Source: Actinomadura mexicana (GTDB lineage: Bacteria > Actinomycetota > Actinomycetes > Streptosporangiales > Streptosporangiaceae). Taken from it: a stretch of 64,000 nucleotides of DNA. The notes under the pieces were generated by a model that ran no database searches, was not told the origin of the DNA, and worked only from the letters and a program-made list of their open reading frames with translations. The stretch is from assembly GCF_900188105.1 (NCBI RefSeq), contig NZ_FZNP01000007.1, positions 186,001-250,000 of the forward strand, read 5' to 3'. Shown here piece by piece: positions 42,165-50,553 of this stretch (position 1 is its first letter; every line of letters begins with the position of its first letter). A program made the translations under genes and the position numbers.

Positions 42165-42944
42165 TCAGTCCTCGTCCGCGCCGGACGAGGAGGCCGTTCC
42201 GCCACCGGTGGGACCGTCGGAGTCCTCGCCGCCGGAGGTGATGCCGGACCCGGAGTCCTCCGCCGCCAGCAGGTCACTGATCCGCGCCGCCGACAGCCGC
42301 TTGAACCGCCGGTGCTCGCGGTTGCGGTCCAGCACCGCGACCTCCAGCGAGGTCGCCTCCAGGTGCCGGTCGGAGTCCTGGGCCTCCAGCGCCCGCACGG
42401 CCGTGCGCAGCGCGTCCTCCAGCGAGGAGCCCTCCCGGTAGCCGTCCTTCAGCGACTGCGCCACCGCCTCGGCCTGCCCGCCCATGGCGACGTAGCCGTG
42501 CTCGTCGGCGACCGAGCCGTCGAACGTCAGCCGGTAGATCTGGTCGGTCTCGGCCTCGTCGCCCACCTCCGCGACGACCAGCTCCACCTCGTACGGCTTG
42601 TTGGTCTCAGTGAAGATCGTCCCGAGCGACTGCGCGTACACGTTCGCCAGGCCCCGCGCCGTCACGTCGCGGCGGTCGTACTGGTAGCCGTTGATGTCGG
42701 CGTAGCGGACGCCCCCGAGCCGCAGGTTCTCGAACTCGTTGTACTTCCCCACCGCCGCGAACGCGATCCGGTCGTAGATCTCACTGATCTTGTGCAGCGC
42801 CCGCGACGGGTTGTCCGCCACGAACAGGATGCCGTCGTCGTACTGCAGCACCACGACACTGCGGCCGCGCGCTATGCCCTTGCGCGCGTAGTCCGCCTTG
42901 TCCTTCATCTGCTGTTCGGGCGACACGTAGAACGGCATGGACAC
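42165..42944 (-). CDS. prcA: 20S proteasome alpha subunit
   Basis: A 259-residue alpha-type subunit that forms the outer rings and gate of the 20S proteasome. The N-terminal gate segment MPFYVSPEQQMKDKADYARK and the block FVADNPSRALHKISEIYDRI match the actinobacterial family. It lacks a catalytic Thr, as expected. An acidic and Ser/Gly-rich tail ends the protein. GTG 42944 is favoured because GAAGGG lies ten bases upstream; ATG 42938 would shorten it by two residues. It starts 15 bases after the prcB stop. Confidence 0.97.
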   Translation of the reverse strand: MSMPFYVSPEQQMKDKADYARKGIARGRSVVVLQYDDGILFVADNPSRALHKISEIYDRIAFAAVGKYNEFENLRLGGVRYADINGYQYDRRDVTARGLANVYAQSLGTIFTETNKPYEVELVVAEVGDEAETDQIYRLTFDGSVADEHGYVAMGGQAEAVAQSLKDGYREGSSLEDALRTAVRALEAQDSDRHLEATSLEVAVLDRNREHRRFKRLSAARISDLLAAEDSGSGITSGGEDSDGPTGGGTASSSGADED

Positions 42945-42959
42945 CGGTCTGGATCCCTT

Positions 42960-43805
42960 CTATCGCAGCGGGGCGGTCGGGCCGCCCGGCGAGTCGTAAC
43001 GTGCGTCGACGACGGCCTGCGCCAGCGCGCCCACCTCGTCCTCGCCGAGCCGGCGGTACCCGTCCGCCGTCACCGACGCCACCACCGGGAAGATCCGGCG
43101 CGTCAGGTCGGGCCCGCCCGTCGCCGAGTCGTCGTCGGCCGCGTCGTACAGCGCCTGGACGCACACCAGCGCCGCGTCCTGCGCCGACAGTTCGGGACGG
43201 TAGAGCTTCTTCATGGCGCCGCGCGCGAAGACCGACCCCGAGCCGATCGAGTGGAAGTCGCGCTCCTCGTAGCGTCCGCCCGCCGGATCGTAGGAGAAGA
43301 TCCGCCCCTCGTCCCGCTCCTCGTCGTAGCCCGCGAACAGCGGCACCACCGCCAGGCCCTGCATCGCCATCGCCAGGTTCTGCCGCACCATCGTCGCCAG
43401 GCGGTTGGCCTTGCCCTCGACCGACAGCGTCCGGCCCTCGCGCTTCTCGTAGTGCTCCAGCTCCACCTGGAACAGCCGGACCATCTCGATCCCGATCCCG
43501 GCCGTGCCGGCGATCGCGATCGCGGAGAACTCGTCGGCCCGGAAGACCTTCTCGATGTCGCGCTGCGCGATGACGTTGCCCGCCGTCGCCCGCCGGTCGC
43601 CCGCCATCACCACCCCGCCGGGGAAGCCGACCGCGACGATCGTCGTCCCGTGCGGGATGTCCTCGCCCGCCCGCGTGGACGGCGGCGTCCGCCGGCCGGG
43701 CAGCAGCTCCGGGGAGTAGGCCCCGAGGAACTCCGTGAACGACGACGTATCCGGGCTCGCGAACAACCCCGGCAGACGTCCGGTGTGCGAATCGTGGGAC
43801 GCCAC
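42960..43805 (-). CDS. prcB: 20S proteasome beta subunit
   Basis: A 281-residue precursor of the catalytic beta subunit. Self-cleavage after Gly53 (PHG/TTIVAVGF) would expose Thr54 as the N-terminal nucleophile. The 53-residue propeptide contains SSFTEFLGAYSPELLP, typical of actinobacterial propeptides that guide assembly. Later family blocks include GGVVMAGDRRATAGNVIAQRD and IAGTAGIGIEMVRLFQ. The start is GTG. It leads the prcB-prcA pair and lies 284 bases downstream of pup, from which a hairpin separates it. Confidence 0.97.
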   Translation of the reverse strand: MASHDSHTGRLPGLFASPDTSSFTEFLGAYSPELLPGRRTPPSTRAGEDIPHGTTIVAVGFPGGVVMAGDRRATAGNVIAQRDIEKVFRADEFSAIAIAGTAGIGIEMVRLFQVELEHYEKREGRTLSVEGKANRLATMVRQNLAMAMQGLAVVPLFAGYDEERDEGRIFSYDPAGGRYEERDFHSIGSGSVFARGAMKKLYRPELSAQDAALVCVQALYDAADDDSATGGPDLTRRIFPVVASVTADGYRRLGEDEVGALAQAVVDARYDSPGGPTAPLR

Positions 43806-43933
43806 GCGACTCCCTTCCCCTCCACCATGGCGCCGGCTTCGACAATCCCACCGGCGCGGACTCTACGACCCTACTGTTCAAGGTCGCCCGCGCGCATGCC
43901 GCCCGATCACCGGTCCGATCAGCCCACGGCGAA

Positions 43934-43960
43934 CCCGGCACGCCCGGCACGCCCGGCACG
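43934..43960. repeat. Three tandem copies of CCCGGCACG
   Basis: A 9-base unit is repeated three times without change (43934-43942, 43943-43951, 43952-43960) in the leader region between pup and prcB, 129 bases before the prcB start. No function is evident. Confidence 0.7.
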
Positions 43961-43979
43961 CACGAGGGCGGACACACGA

Positions 43980-44010
43980 ACATGGGCGGGCCACCGCGGC
44001 CCACCCATGT
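43980..44010 (-). terminator. Hairpin after pup
   Basis: Thirteen-base arms (43980-43992 and 43998-44010) with one mismatch and a five-base loop lie 80 bases beyond the pup stop. It would end or attenuate the dop-pup transcript before prcB. Confidence 0.6.
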
Positions 44011-44089
44011 CCTCACTACCGTGTCAAGTTGGAGTTCCGCTCCGGAGAAACGGCGATTCGCTATGTGGCCGATCCGCCCGATTCGGGGT

Positions 44090-44299
44090 TCACTGTCCGC
44101 CCTTTTGGATATACGCGCGGACGAAGTCCTCGGCGTTCTCTTCCAGCACCTCGTCTATTTCGTCCAGGATCGAGTCCACGTCGTCGGTGAGCTTCTCCTG
44201 GCGCTCCTGCACGTCCTCGGTGGTCGTGGCCTCGGTCTCCTCGACCTCTTCCGTGCGCCGGGTGGTCTGCTTCTGACCGCCGGTGTCCTTCGTGGCCAT
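44090..44299 (-). CDS. pup: Prokaryotic ubiquitin-like protein Pup
   Basis: A 69-residue, highly charged, mostly disordered protein modifier. The central helix region QERQEKLTDDVDSILDEIDE binds the ARC coiled coils, and the end FVRAYIQKGGQ is the conserved conjugation tail. It ends in Gln, not Glu, so it must be deamidated by Dop before PafA can ligate it. ATG 44299 has GGAGG upstream in the reverse strand (from CCTCC at 44307-44311). It lies between dop and prcB, the usual order. Confidence 0.98.
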   Translation of the reverse strand: MATKDTGGQKQTTRRTEEVEETEATTTEDVQERQEKLTDDVDSILDEIDEVLEENAEDFVRAYIQKGGQ

Positions 44300-44552
44300 T
44301 CCGTACCTCCGCTCTGCCGGTGCCTCCGACCCTATCTCCGATCTTCGACGGTGCGCGGAACTCTCGGGTCCGTTTCGCCGTCTCCGCCCGGGGGCCGGGG
44401 GCATGCTCGGGTTATCGCCGGTCCACCGCCCACCGAAACGGGCAAACCGGCCACGAAACCGGCCCGTTACCCGGCCTGGCCGGCCGCGGCGCCCGCCGCG
44501 CTCGACGGTCCCGCCGACAAGCGGACGCGCGTGCCGCGCCCTCGCCGCCCGT

Positions 44553-46070
44553 TCAGCTCTGGCCCGTCAGGGTGGCCACGAGGTCCGCGGCGGTGCGGCA
44601 GCGGTCCAGGAGGGCGCCAACGTGCTGCTTGGTGCCGCGCAGGGGCTCCAGGGTGGGTACACGCTGCAGCGACTCCCGGCCCGGGACGTCGAAGATGACC
44701 GAGTCCCAGGAGGCCGCGGCGACGGACTCGGCGTACTGGCGCAGGCAGCGGCCCCGGAAGTAGGCCCGGGTGTCCTCCGGCGGGTCCTCCACGGCGGCCT
44801 GGACCTGCGCCTCGGTGACGACCCGGTCGATGCGGCCGCGGTCCACCAGGCGGTTGTAGAGGCCCTTGTCGGACCGGATGTCGGTGTACTGCAGGTCGAC
44901 GAGCTGCAGGCGCGGGTGGGACCAGTCCAGGCCGTCGCGGCTGCGGTAGCCCTCCAGCAGGGACAGCTTGGCGACCCAGTCGAGCTCGCGGGACAGCTGC
45001 ATCGGGTCGTCGCCGAGGCGGTGCAGGACGGACTCCCAGCGGTCGAGGACGTCCATGGTCATCTCGTCCACGTCCGCGCCGAACCGGTCCTCGACGTACT
45101 TGCGCGACTGCTCCAGGTACTCCATCTGGAGCTGGACCGCGGTCATCTTCCGGCCGTCGCGCAGCGTGAGCAGGTGCTTGCAGGACGGGTCGTGGGAGAC
45201 CGCCCGGAGCGCGGCGACGGGCATGTCGACCGAGAGGTCGACGGTGAGGAAGCCGTCCTCGATCATGGCGAGGACGAGCGAGGTGGTGCCGAGCTTGAGG
45301 TAGGTGGACAGCTCGGCCATGTTGGCGTCGCCGATGATGACGTGCAGCCGCCGGTACTTCTCGGGGTCGGCGTGCGGCTCGTCGCGGGTGTTGATGATCG
45401 GCCGCTTGAGGGTGGTCTCCAGCCCCACCTCGACCTCGAAGAAGTCCGCGCGCTGGCTGATCTGGAAGCCGTCGCCGCGGCCGTCCACGCCGATGCCGAC
45501 GCGGCCGGCGCCACAGACGACCTGGCGGGAGACGAAGAACGGGGTGAGATGCCGGACGATGTCGGCGAAGGGCGTCTCGCGGCGCATGAGGTAGTTCTCA
45601 TGGCAGCCGTAGGAGGCGCCTTTGTTGTCGGTGTTGTTCTTGTAGAGCTGGATGGGGTGGGTGCCGGGGACGAGCGCCGCGCGGCGCGCGGCGTCGGCCA
45701 TCACGCGCTCGCCCGCCTTGTCCCAGATGACGGCGTCGAGCGGGTTGGTGCACTCGGGCGCCGAGTACTCGGGGTGGGCGTGGTCGACGTACAGCCGGGC
45801 GCCGTTGGTGAGGATCACGTTGGCGAGGCCGAGGTCCTCGTCGGTGAGCTGCGTGGGGTCGGCGACCTCGCGGGCGAGGTCGAAGCCGCGGGCGTCCCGG
45901 AGCGGGTTCTCCTCCTCGAAGTCCCAGCGGGCCCTGCGGGCCCGCGCCGCCGACGCCGCCAGGTAGGCGTTGACGACCTGGGAGGAGGTCACCATCGCGT
46001 TGGCCCCTGGCTGTCCGGGTACGGAGATGCCGTACTCGGTCTCGATGCCCATCACCCGCCGAACACTCAT
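44553..46070 (-). CDS. dop: Pup deamidase/depupylase Dop
   Basis: A 505-residue paralogue of PafA that converts the C-terminal Gln of Pup to Glu and removes Pup from substrates. The ATP site begins with GIETEYG (Glu10), and the catalytic Asp96 lies in LYVDHAHPEYSAPE. An insertion at about 38-80 not found in PafA is the Dop-loop region (ARARRARWDFEEENPLRD). Conserved blocks NNTDNKGASYGCHENY and RPIINTRDEPHAD are intact. It is followed by pup after 253 bases and preceded by arc. Confidence 0.98.
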   Translation of the reverse strand: MSVRRVMGIETEYGISVPGQPGANAMVTSSQVVNAYLAASAARARRARWDFEEENPLRDARGFDLAREVADPTQLTDEDLGLANVILTNGARLYVDHAHPEYSAPECTNPLDAVIWDKAGERVMADAARRAALVPGTHPIQLYKNNTDNKGASYGCHENYLMRRETPFADIVRHLTPFFVSRQVVCGAGRVGIGVDGRGDGFQISQRADFFEVEVGLETTLKRPIINTRDEPHADPEKYRRLHVIIGDANMAELSTYLKLGTTSLVLAMIEDGFLTVDLSVDMPVAALRAVSHDPSCKHLLTLRDGRKMTAVQLQMEYLEQSRKYVEDRFGADVDEMTMDVLDRWESVLHRLGDDPMQLSRELDWVAKLSLLEGYRSRDGLDWSHPRLQLVDLQYTDIRSDKGLYNRLVDRGRIDRVVTEAQVQAAVEDPPEDTRAYFRGRCLRQYAESVAAASWDSVIFDVPGRESLQRVPTLEPLRGTKQHVGALLDRCRTAADLVATLTGQS

Positions 46071-46147
46071 ATCGTCGAGCCTATCGGGGCCGGGAGGGTG
46101 GAGCCATGGGGCCCGCTGTTCACCGCTCCCGTGGCGTGGCACGCCGA

Positions 46148-46179
46148 CGCGGCGGCCCCTGCGTGCAGGGGCCGCCGCG
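46148..46179 (-). terminator. Terminator after the arc gene
   Basis: A perfect 15-base inverted repeat (46148-46162 and 46165-46179) lies 21 bases beyond the arc stop on the minus strand and before dop, so arc and dop are probably separate transcripts. Confidence 0.7.
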
Positions 46180-46199
46180 CGTACGCGTCAGGTCGGGGG

Positions 46200-47963
46200 T
46201 TACAGGTACTGGCCGGTGTTGGCGACGGTGTCGATGGAGCGTCCGGCCTCGGAGCCCTTGGTACCGGAGACCAGCGTGCGGATGTAGACGATCCGCTCGC
46301 CCTTCTTGCCGGAGATGCGGGCCCAGTCGTCGGGGTTGGTGGTGTTGGGCAGGTCCTCGTTCTCGCTGAACTCGTCGACGCAGGCGGCCAGCAGGTGGTT
46401 GACCCGCAAGCCCTTCTGGCCGGTGTCGAGGAACTGCTTGATGGCCATCTTCTTGGCCCGGTCGACGATGTTCTGGATCATCGCGCCGGAGTTGAAGTCC
46501 TTGAAGAACAGGACTTCCTTGTCCCCGTTGGCGTAGGTGACCTCCAGGAAGCGGTTCTCCTCGGTCTCGGTGTACATGCGCTCGACGGTGCGCTGGATCA
46601 TCGCCTCGACGGTGGCCTCGGTGGAGCCGCCGTGCTCCTTGAGGTCGTCGGGGTGCAGCGGCAGTCCCTGGAGGATGTACTTGGAGAAGATGTCCTTGGC
46701 GGCCTCGGCGTCCGGCCGCTCGATCTTGATCTTGACGTCCAGCCGGCCGGGCCGCAGGATCGCGGGGTCGATCATGTCCTCGCGGTTGGACGCGCCGATC
46801 ACGATGACGTTCTCCAGGCCCTCGACGCCGTCGATCTCGCTGAGCAGCTGAGGGACGATGGTGTTCTCGACGTCGGAGGAGACCCCCGAGCCGCGGGTGC
46901 GGAAGATGGAGTCCATCTCGTCGAAGAACACGATGACCGGGGTCCCGGCGGACGCCTTCTCGCGGGCCCGCTGGAAGACCAGGCGGATGTGCCGCTCGGT
47001 CTCGCCGACGTACTTGTTCAGCAGCTCGGGGCCCTTGATGTTGAGGAAGAAGCTCTTGCCCTCCTGGCCGGTCTTCTCCGCGACCTGCTTGGCGAGCGAG
47101 TTCGCGACGGCCTTGGCGATGAGCGTCTTGCCGCAGCCGGGCGGACCGTAGAGCAGCACGCCCTTGGGCGGCCGCAACTGGTGCTCGCGGAACAGGTCGG
47201 CGTGCAGGTAGGGCAGCTCGACCGCGTCGCGGATCATCTCGATCTGCGATCCGAGGCCGCCGATCTCGTTGTAGGAGATGTCGGGGACCTCTTCGAGGAC
47301 GAGCTCCTCGACCTCCGCCTTGTGGATCTTCTCGTAGGCGTAGCCGGACCTCGGTTCGAGCATGAGCGAGTCGCCCGCCCGAAGCGGGACGCCGCGCAGC
47401 GGCTCGGCGAGCTTGACGACGCGCTCCTCGTCGGCGTGCGCGATGACCAGGGCGCGCTCACCGTCGTCGAAGAGCTCCTTGAGCATGACGACCTCGCCCT
47501 GCTCCTCGAACTTCAGCGCCTCGACGATGTTGAGGGCCTCGTTGAGCATGACCTCCTGGCCGCGCTGGAGTTCGTCGACCTCGACGGCCGGGCTGACGTT
47601 GACACGCAGCTTGCGTCCGCCGGTGAAGATGTCGACCGTTCCGTCGTCGCGCGCGTCCAGGAAGACCCCGAACCCTGAAGGTGGTTGTGCGAGCCTGTCG
47701 ACCTCCTCCTTGAGCGCCACGATCTGTTCGCGAGCCTCTTTGAGGGTCGCTACGAGACGCTCGTTCTGACCGGTTACGGCGGCCAGGTTGGCCTGTGCCT
47801 CATGGAGGCGTTCTTCCAGCACACGTACTTGGCGCGGGGATTCCGCGAGCTTTCGGCGCAGCACGGAGATCTCCTCCTCCAGGAAGGAAATCTGCGTCTG
47901 AAGGTCCCTGACCTCCTTTTCGTGCTGCGCCCTGCGCGCCCCAGCATCGTCACGAGCGGCCAC
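46200..47963 (-). CDS. arc: Proteasome-associated AAA ATPase ARC/Mpa
   Basis: A 587-residue hexameric unfoldase that recognises pupylated proteins and threads them into the 20S core. Residues about 10-80 are the Pup-binding coiled coil, 80-235 the paired OB domains, and the rest the AAA module with Walker A GPPGCGKT and Walker B VIVFFDEMDS. The protein ends GQYL, with the penultimate Tyr of the HbYX-like docking motif. GTG 47963 is chosen for GAGGAGG upstream; longer starts add only a basic extension. The 245 bases before it carry the promoter region but no gene. Confidence 0.97.
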   Translation of the reverse strand: MAARDDAGARRAQHEKEVRDLQTQISFLEEEISVLRRKLAESPRQVRVLEERLHEAQANLAAVTGQNERLVATLKEAREQIVALKEEVDRLAQPPSGFGVFLDARDDGTVDIFTGGRKLRVNVSPAVEVDELQRGQEVMLNEALNIVEALKFEEQGEVVMLKELFDDGERALVIAHADEERVVKLAEPLRGVPLRAGDSLMLEPRSGYAYEKIHKAEVEELVLEEVPDISYNEIGGLGSQIEMIRDAVELPYLHADLFREHQLRPPKGVLLYGPPGCGKTLIAKAVANSLAKQVAEKTGQEGKSFFLNIKGPELLNKYVGETERHIRLVFQRAREKASAGTPVIVFFDEMDSIFRTRGSGVSSDVENTIVPQLLSEIDGVEGLENVIVIGASNREDMIDPAILRPGRLDVKIKIERPDAEAAKDIFSKYILQGLPLHPDDLKEHGGSTEATVEAMIQRTVERMYTETEENRFLEVTYANGDKEVLFFKDFNSGAMIQNIVDRAKKMAIKQFLDTGQKGLRVNHLLAACVDEFSENEDLPNTTNPDDWARISGKKGERIVYIRTLVSGTKGSEAGRSIDTVANTGQYL

Positions 47964-48208
47964 GCCCCGCCACCTCCTCACGAAGAGAGCCGACGACCTA
48001 CTGAGACCCTACCTATCTGGAGGGCTTCCGTAACCTGCCCATTCGGTGTTCGTGTCGTGCGGGGGTCTTCCGGGAGGGTTCGCAGGGGCGCCGTGGAGGC
48101 GGCGAGGGTCGGGGGCTTACGGCGCCCGGACCTGCGGGTTCGGGATCCCGGGCGTGTCGTGGCACGGCGTTTGCCTAGTCCGGTGGAGGGGCGCCGACGG
48201 AATGTGAT

Positions 48209-49147
48209 CTAGGACTCGGCCGGGCCCTCGGGCGCGGCGCCGGACGAGGGCGCGGCGGGGCCGGTCGCCGAGTGGGCGCCCTTCGCGGGACGGCGGCGCC
48301 TGGCGGGCGGGGTCACCCCGTCGGCGAGGCGGCGCGCGGTGACGAGGAAGCCGGTGTGGCCGACCATCCGGTGGTCGGGGCGGACGGCGAGCCCGTCGAC
48401 GTGCCAGGAGCGCAGCATCGTCTCGAAGGCGTACGGCTCGGCGAACCGGCCGTGGGAGCGCAGATCCTCGACGACCCGCGACATCTGGGTGGTGGTGGCG
48501 ATGTAGGCGCAGACCATGCCGCCGGGGACGAGGGCCTTGGCGACGGCGTCGAGGGTCTCCCAGGGCGCGAGCATGTCCAGCACGACGCGGTCGACGTCGG
48601 CCTCGGCGAGGGCGTCCTCCAGCGAGCCGACGGTCAGCCGCCAGGCGGGGTGGGCCCCCCCGAAGAACTTCTCGACGTTGGCGCGGGCGATGTCGGCGAA
48701 GTCGGGCCGGCGCTCGTAGGAGGAGACGAGGCCGTGCTCGCCGACGGCGCGCAGCAGGAAGCAGCTGAGGGCCCCGGACCCGGCGCCGGCCTCGACGACG
48801 CGGGCGCCCGGGAAGATGTCGGCCATCGCGATGATCTGGGCGGCGTCCTTGGGATAGACGACGGCGGCGCCGCGCGGCATGCGGAGGGTGAAGTCGGCGA
48901 GCAGCGGGCGGAAGGCCAGGTACTCGACTCCGCCGCTGGAGCGGAAGACGCTCCCCTCGGGGCTGCCGATCATGTCGTCGTGGGGGACCGAGCCCTTGTG
49001 CGAGTGGTAGACCTTGCCGGGCTGCAGCGTGATGGTGTTGATCCGGCCCTTGGGGTCGGTGAGCTGAACCTGGTCGCCGGGGCGGAACGGGCCGTGCGGG
49101 ATGCGGCCGGGCGAGGGGGCGGGGCCGTCGGGCCGGGGTTCGCTCAT
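48209..49147 (-). CDS. trmI: tRNA (adenine-58-N1) methyltransferase TrmI
   Basis: A 312-residue SAM-dependent enzyme that makes m1A58 in the T-loop of tRNA. An N-terminal beta domain (QVQLTDPKGRINTITLQPGK) precedes the Rossmann methyltransferase domain with SAM motif VVEAGAGSGALS and catalytic-site motif VVLDMLAPWE. Length is slightly over the 280 of the Mycobacterium enzyme because of a Pro/Ala-rich tail. It lies upstream of arc on the same strand, an order also seen in Mycobacterium. Confidence 0.95.
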   Translation of the reverse strand: MSEPRPDGPAPSPGRIPHGPFRPGDQVQLTDPKGRINTITLQPGKVYHSHKGSVPHDDMIGSPEGSVFRSSGGVEYLAFRPLLADFTLRMPRGAAVVYPKDAAQIIAMADIFPGARVVEAGAGSGALSCFLLRAVGEHGLVSSYERRPDFADIARANVEKFFGGAHPAWRLTVGSLEDALAEADVDRVVLDMLAPWETLDAVAKALVPGGMVCAYIATTTQMSRVVEDLRSHGRFAEPYAFETMLRSWHVDGLAVRPDHRMVGHTGFLVTARRLADGVTPPARRRRPAKGAHSATGPAAPSSGAAPEGPAES

Positions 49148-49209
49148 GGAGGTCAAGGCTAGTGGCGGGCGCGGGCAGCTCAGGCCGCCGCGACGGCCCG
49201 CGGGGGCGG

Positions 49210-50391
49210 TCAGATGCCGGCGAAGGCGAGGTCGACGTCGGCGACCGCGAGGACGCCGTAGACGCCCCCGTCGGGCTCCACGAGCAGGTACTCCGAGGCG
49301 GGCGCGCGGCGCAGCGCCTCGACGAGCTCCTCGCCGGACAGGTCGGCGGGCAGGGTGAGGCCGTCGTCGACGCCCCGGGACACGTCGCCCGCGCTGACCC
49401 AGGGCCGGCGGTGCTCGGGGGTGGCGGTGACGGCCTTCTCGCTGACGAGGCCGAGGGGCCTGCCGTCGTGGTCTGCGATGACGATGGCGCCGGCGTGGTC
49501 CTCGCGGGCGCGGCGGACGGCCTCGGCGAGCGGGACGTCGGCGGTGACGAGGGTGGCGCGGCGGGCGAGGCGGCGCGCGGACAGCAGCGGGATGCGGTCG
49601 CGGACGCGCTCGGCGCGGATGGACTGCGTGGCGCCGACCCAGATGAAGGAGGCGACCAGGGCCGACCAGAGCAGGGCGAGCCACCCGATTCCGCCGCCCT
49701 CGCCGGAGTTGTAGGTGGCGAGGTAGGCGCCGGCGACGAGGCAGGCGATGGCGACGCCGCGGCCCACCCAGCCGGCGAAGACGCCGCCGCTGCGGCTGCG
49801 TCCGGTGACCTTCCAGACGACGGCGCGCACGAGGCGGCCGCCGTCCAGCGGGAGCCCGGGCAGCAGGTTGAACAGCCCGACCAGGAGGTTGGCGAAGGTG
49901 AGGGCCTCGACGAGCAGCAGCGCGACCTCGGGCAGGGGGACCACGGCGTGGACGAGCATCCCGAGCCCGGCGAGGACGAGGTTCACCAGCGGCCCGGCGA
50001 AGGCGATGAGGAACTCGCGGGCGGGTGTCGGGGCCTCGCGCTCGATGGAGGTCTCCCCGCCGAGGATGTGGAGGGTGACGGACCGGACGGGAAGGCCGAA
50101 GGCGCGCGCGGTGACGGCGTGGCTCAGCTCGTGGACGAACACCGAGCCGTAGAGCAGGACGGCGTAGGTGAAGGCGACGAGGTAGCTCAGCGGGCGGCTG
50201 ACGACGTCGTGGACCTGGCCCTCGAACATGACGGTGACGAGGACCGCGACCAGGAACCAGCTGGGCGAGACGTAGACGGGCACGCCGAGCAGGCGGCCCA
50301 TGAGCAGGCCGGGGCGTGCGGGGCGGTCGTCGTCGGGACCGCGGCCGCCGGCCGGGGTCCTGTCCTCGGTCGGGGGCGCGCTGTGTGTCAC
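49210..50391 (-). CDS. M50 site-2-type membrane metalloprotease with CBS domains
   Basis: A 393-residue intramembrane zinc protease. The zinc site HELSH is at 87-91 and the third ligand is Asp183 in LPGLPLDGGRL. About six hydrophobic segments cover 40-260. Two CBS motifs follow (about 265-390: ADVPLAEAVRRAREDHAGAI, then LSGEELVEALRRAP), which often bind adenine nucleotides. Such SpoIVFB-like proteases cut membrane-bound regulators; no clear substrate is encoded nearby. GTG 50391 has GGAGG only one base away, so the true start could be slightly different. Confidence 0.92.
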   Translation of the reverse strand: MTHSAPPTEDRTPAGGRGPDDDRPARPGLLMGRLLGVPVYVSPSWFLVAVLVTVMFEGQVHDVVSRPLSYLVAFTYAVLLYGSVFVHELSHAVTARAFGLPVRSVTLHILGGETSIEREAPTPAREFLIAFAGPLVNLVLAGLGMLVHAVVPLPEVALLLVEALTFANLLVGLFNLLPGLPLDGGRLVRAVVWKVTGRSRSGGVFAGWVGRGVAIACLVAGAYLATYNSGEGGGIGWLALLWSALVASFIWVGATQSIRAERVRDRIPLLSARRLARRATLVTADVPLAEAVRRAREDHAGAIVIADHDGRPLGLVSEKAVTATPEHRRPWVSAGDVSRGVDDGLTLPADLSGEELVEALRRAPASEYLLVEPDGGVYGVLAVADVDLAFAGI

Positions 50392-50414
50392 GCCTCCGAT
50401 GCTACGGCCCCGCC

Positions 50415-50485
50415 GGCGGTGCCGGGTTTCGGCAGGGCGGTGCCAATGTCCGCAGGGCGGCGCCGGTTGCCCGCAGGGCGGTGCC
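50415..50485. repeat. Four GGCGGTGCC boxes phased at 20-21 bp
   Basis: GGCGGTGCC occurs at 50415, 50436 and 50477, and as GGCGGCGCC at 50456. Three copies share the longer unit GCAGGGCGGYGCC. The spacing of 21, 20 and 21 bases places every box on the same face of the helix. They lie in the 162-base divergent region between the M50 protease and RecB-like nuclease genes, where an operator array would sit. Confidence 0.7.
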
Positions 50486-50553
50486 GGGTCTGCGCCGGCG
50501 CGCGGCGGCGGGTTCGGGATTTCCGTCGGGGGCGTCACCTACGCTGCTGTGCC

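Noticed and set aside
50415..50485. CRISPR array
   Set aside because: Units are 9-13 bases with 7-12 base gaps, far too short for CRISPR repeats and spacers, and no cas genes are present. The Cas4-like fold of the nearby nuclease is the general RecB/AddB type.
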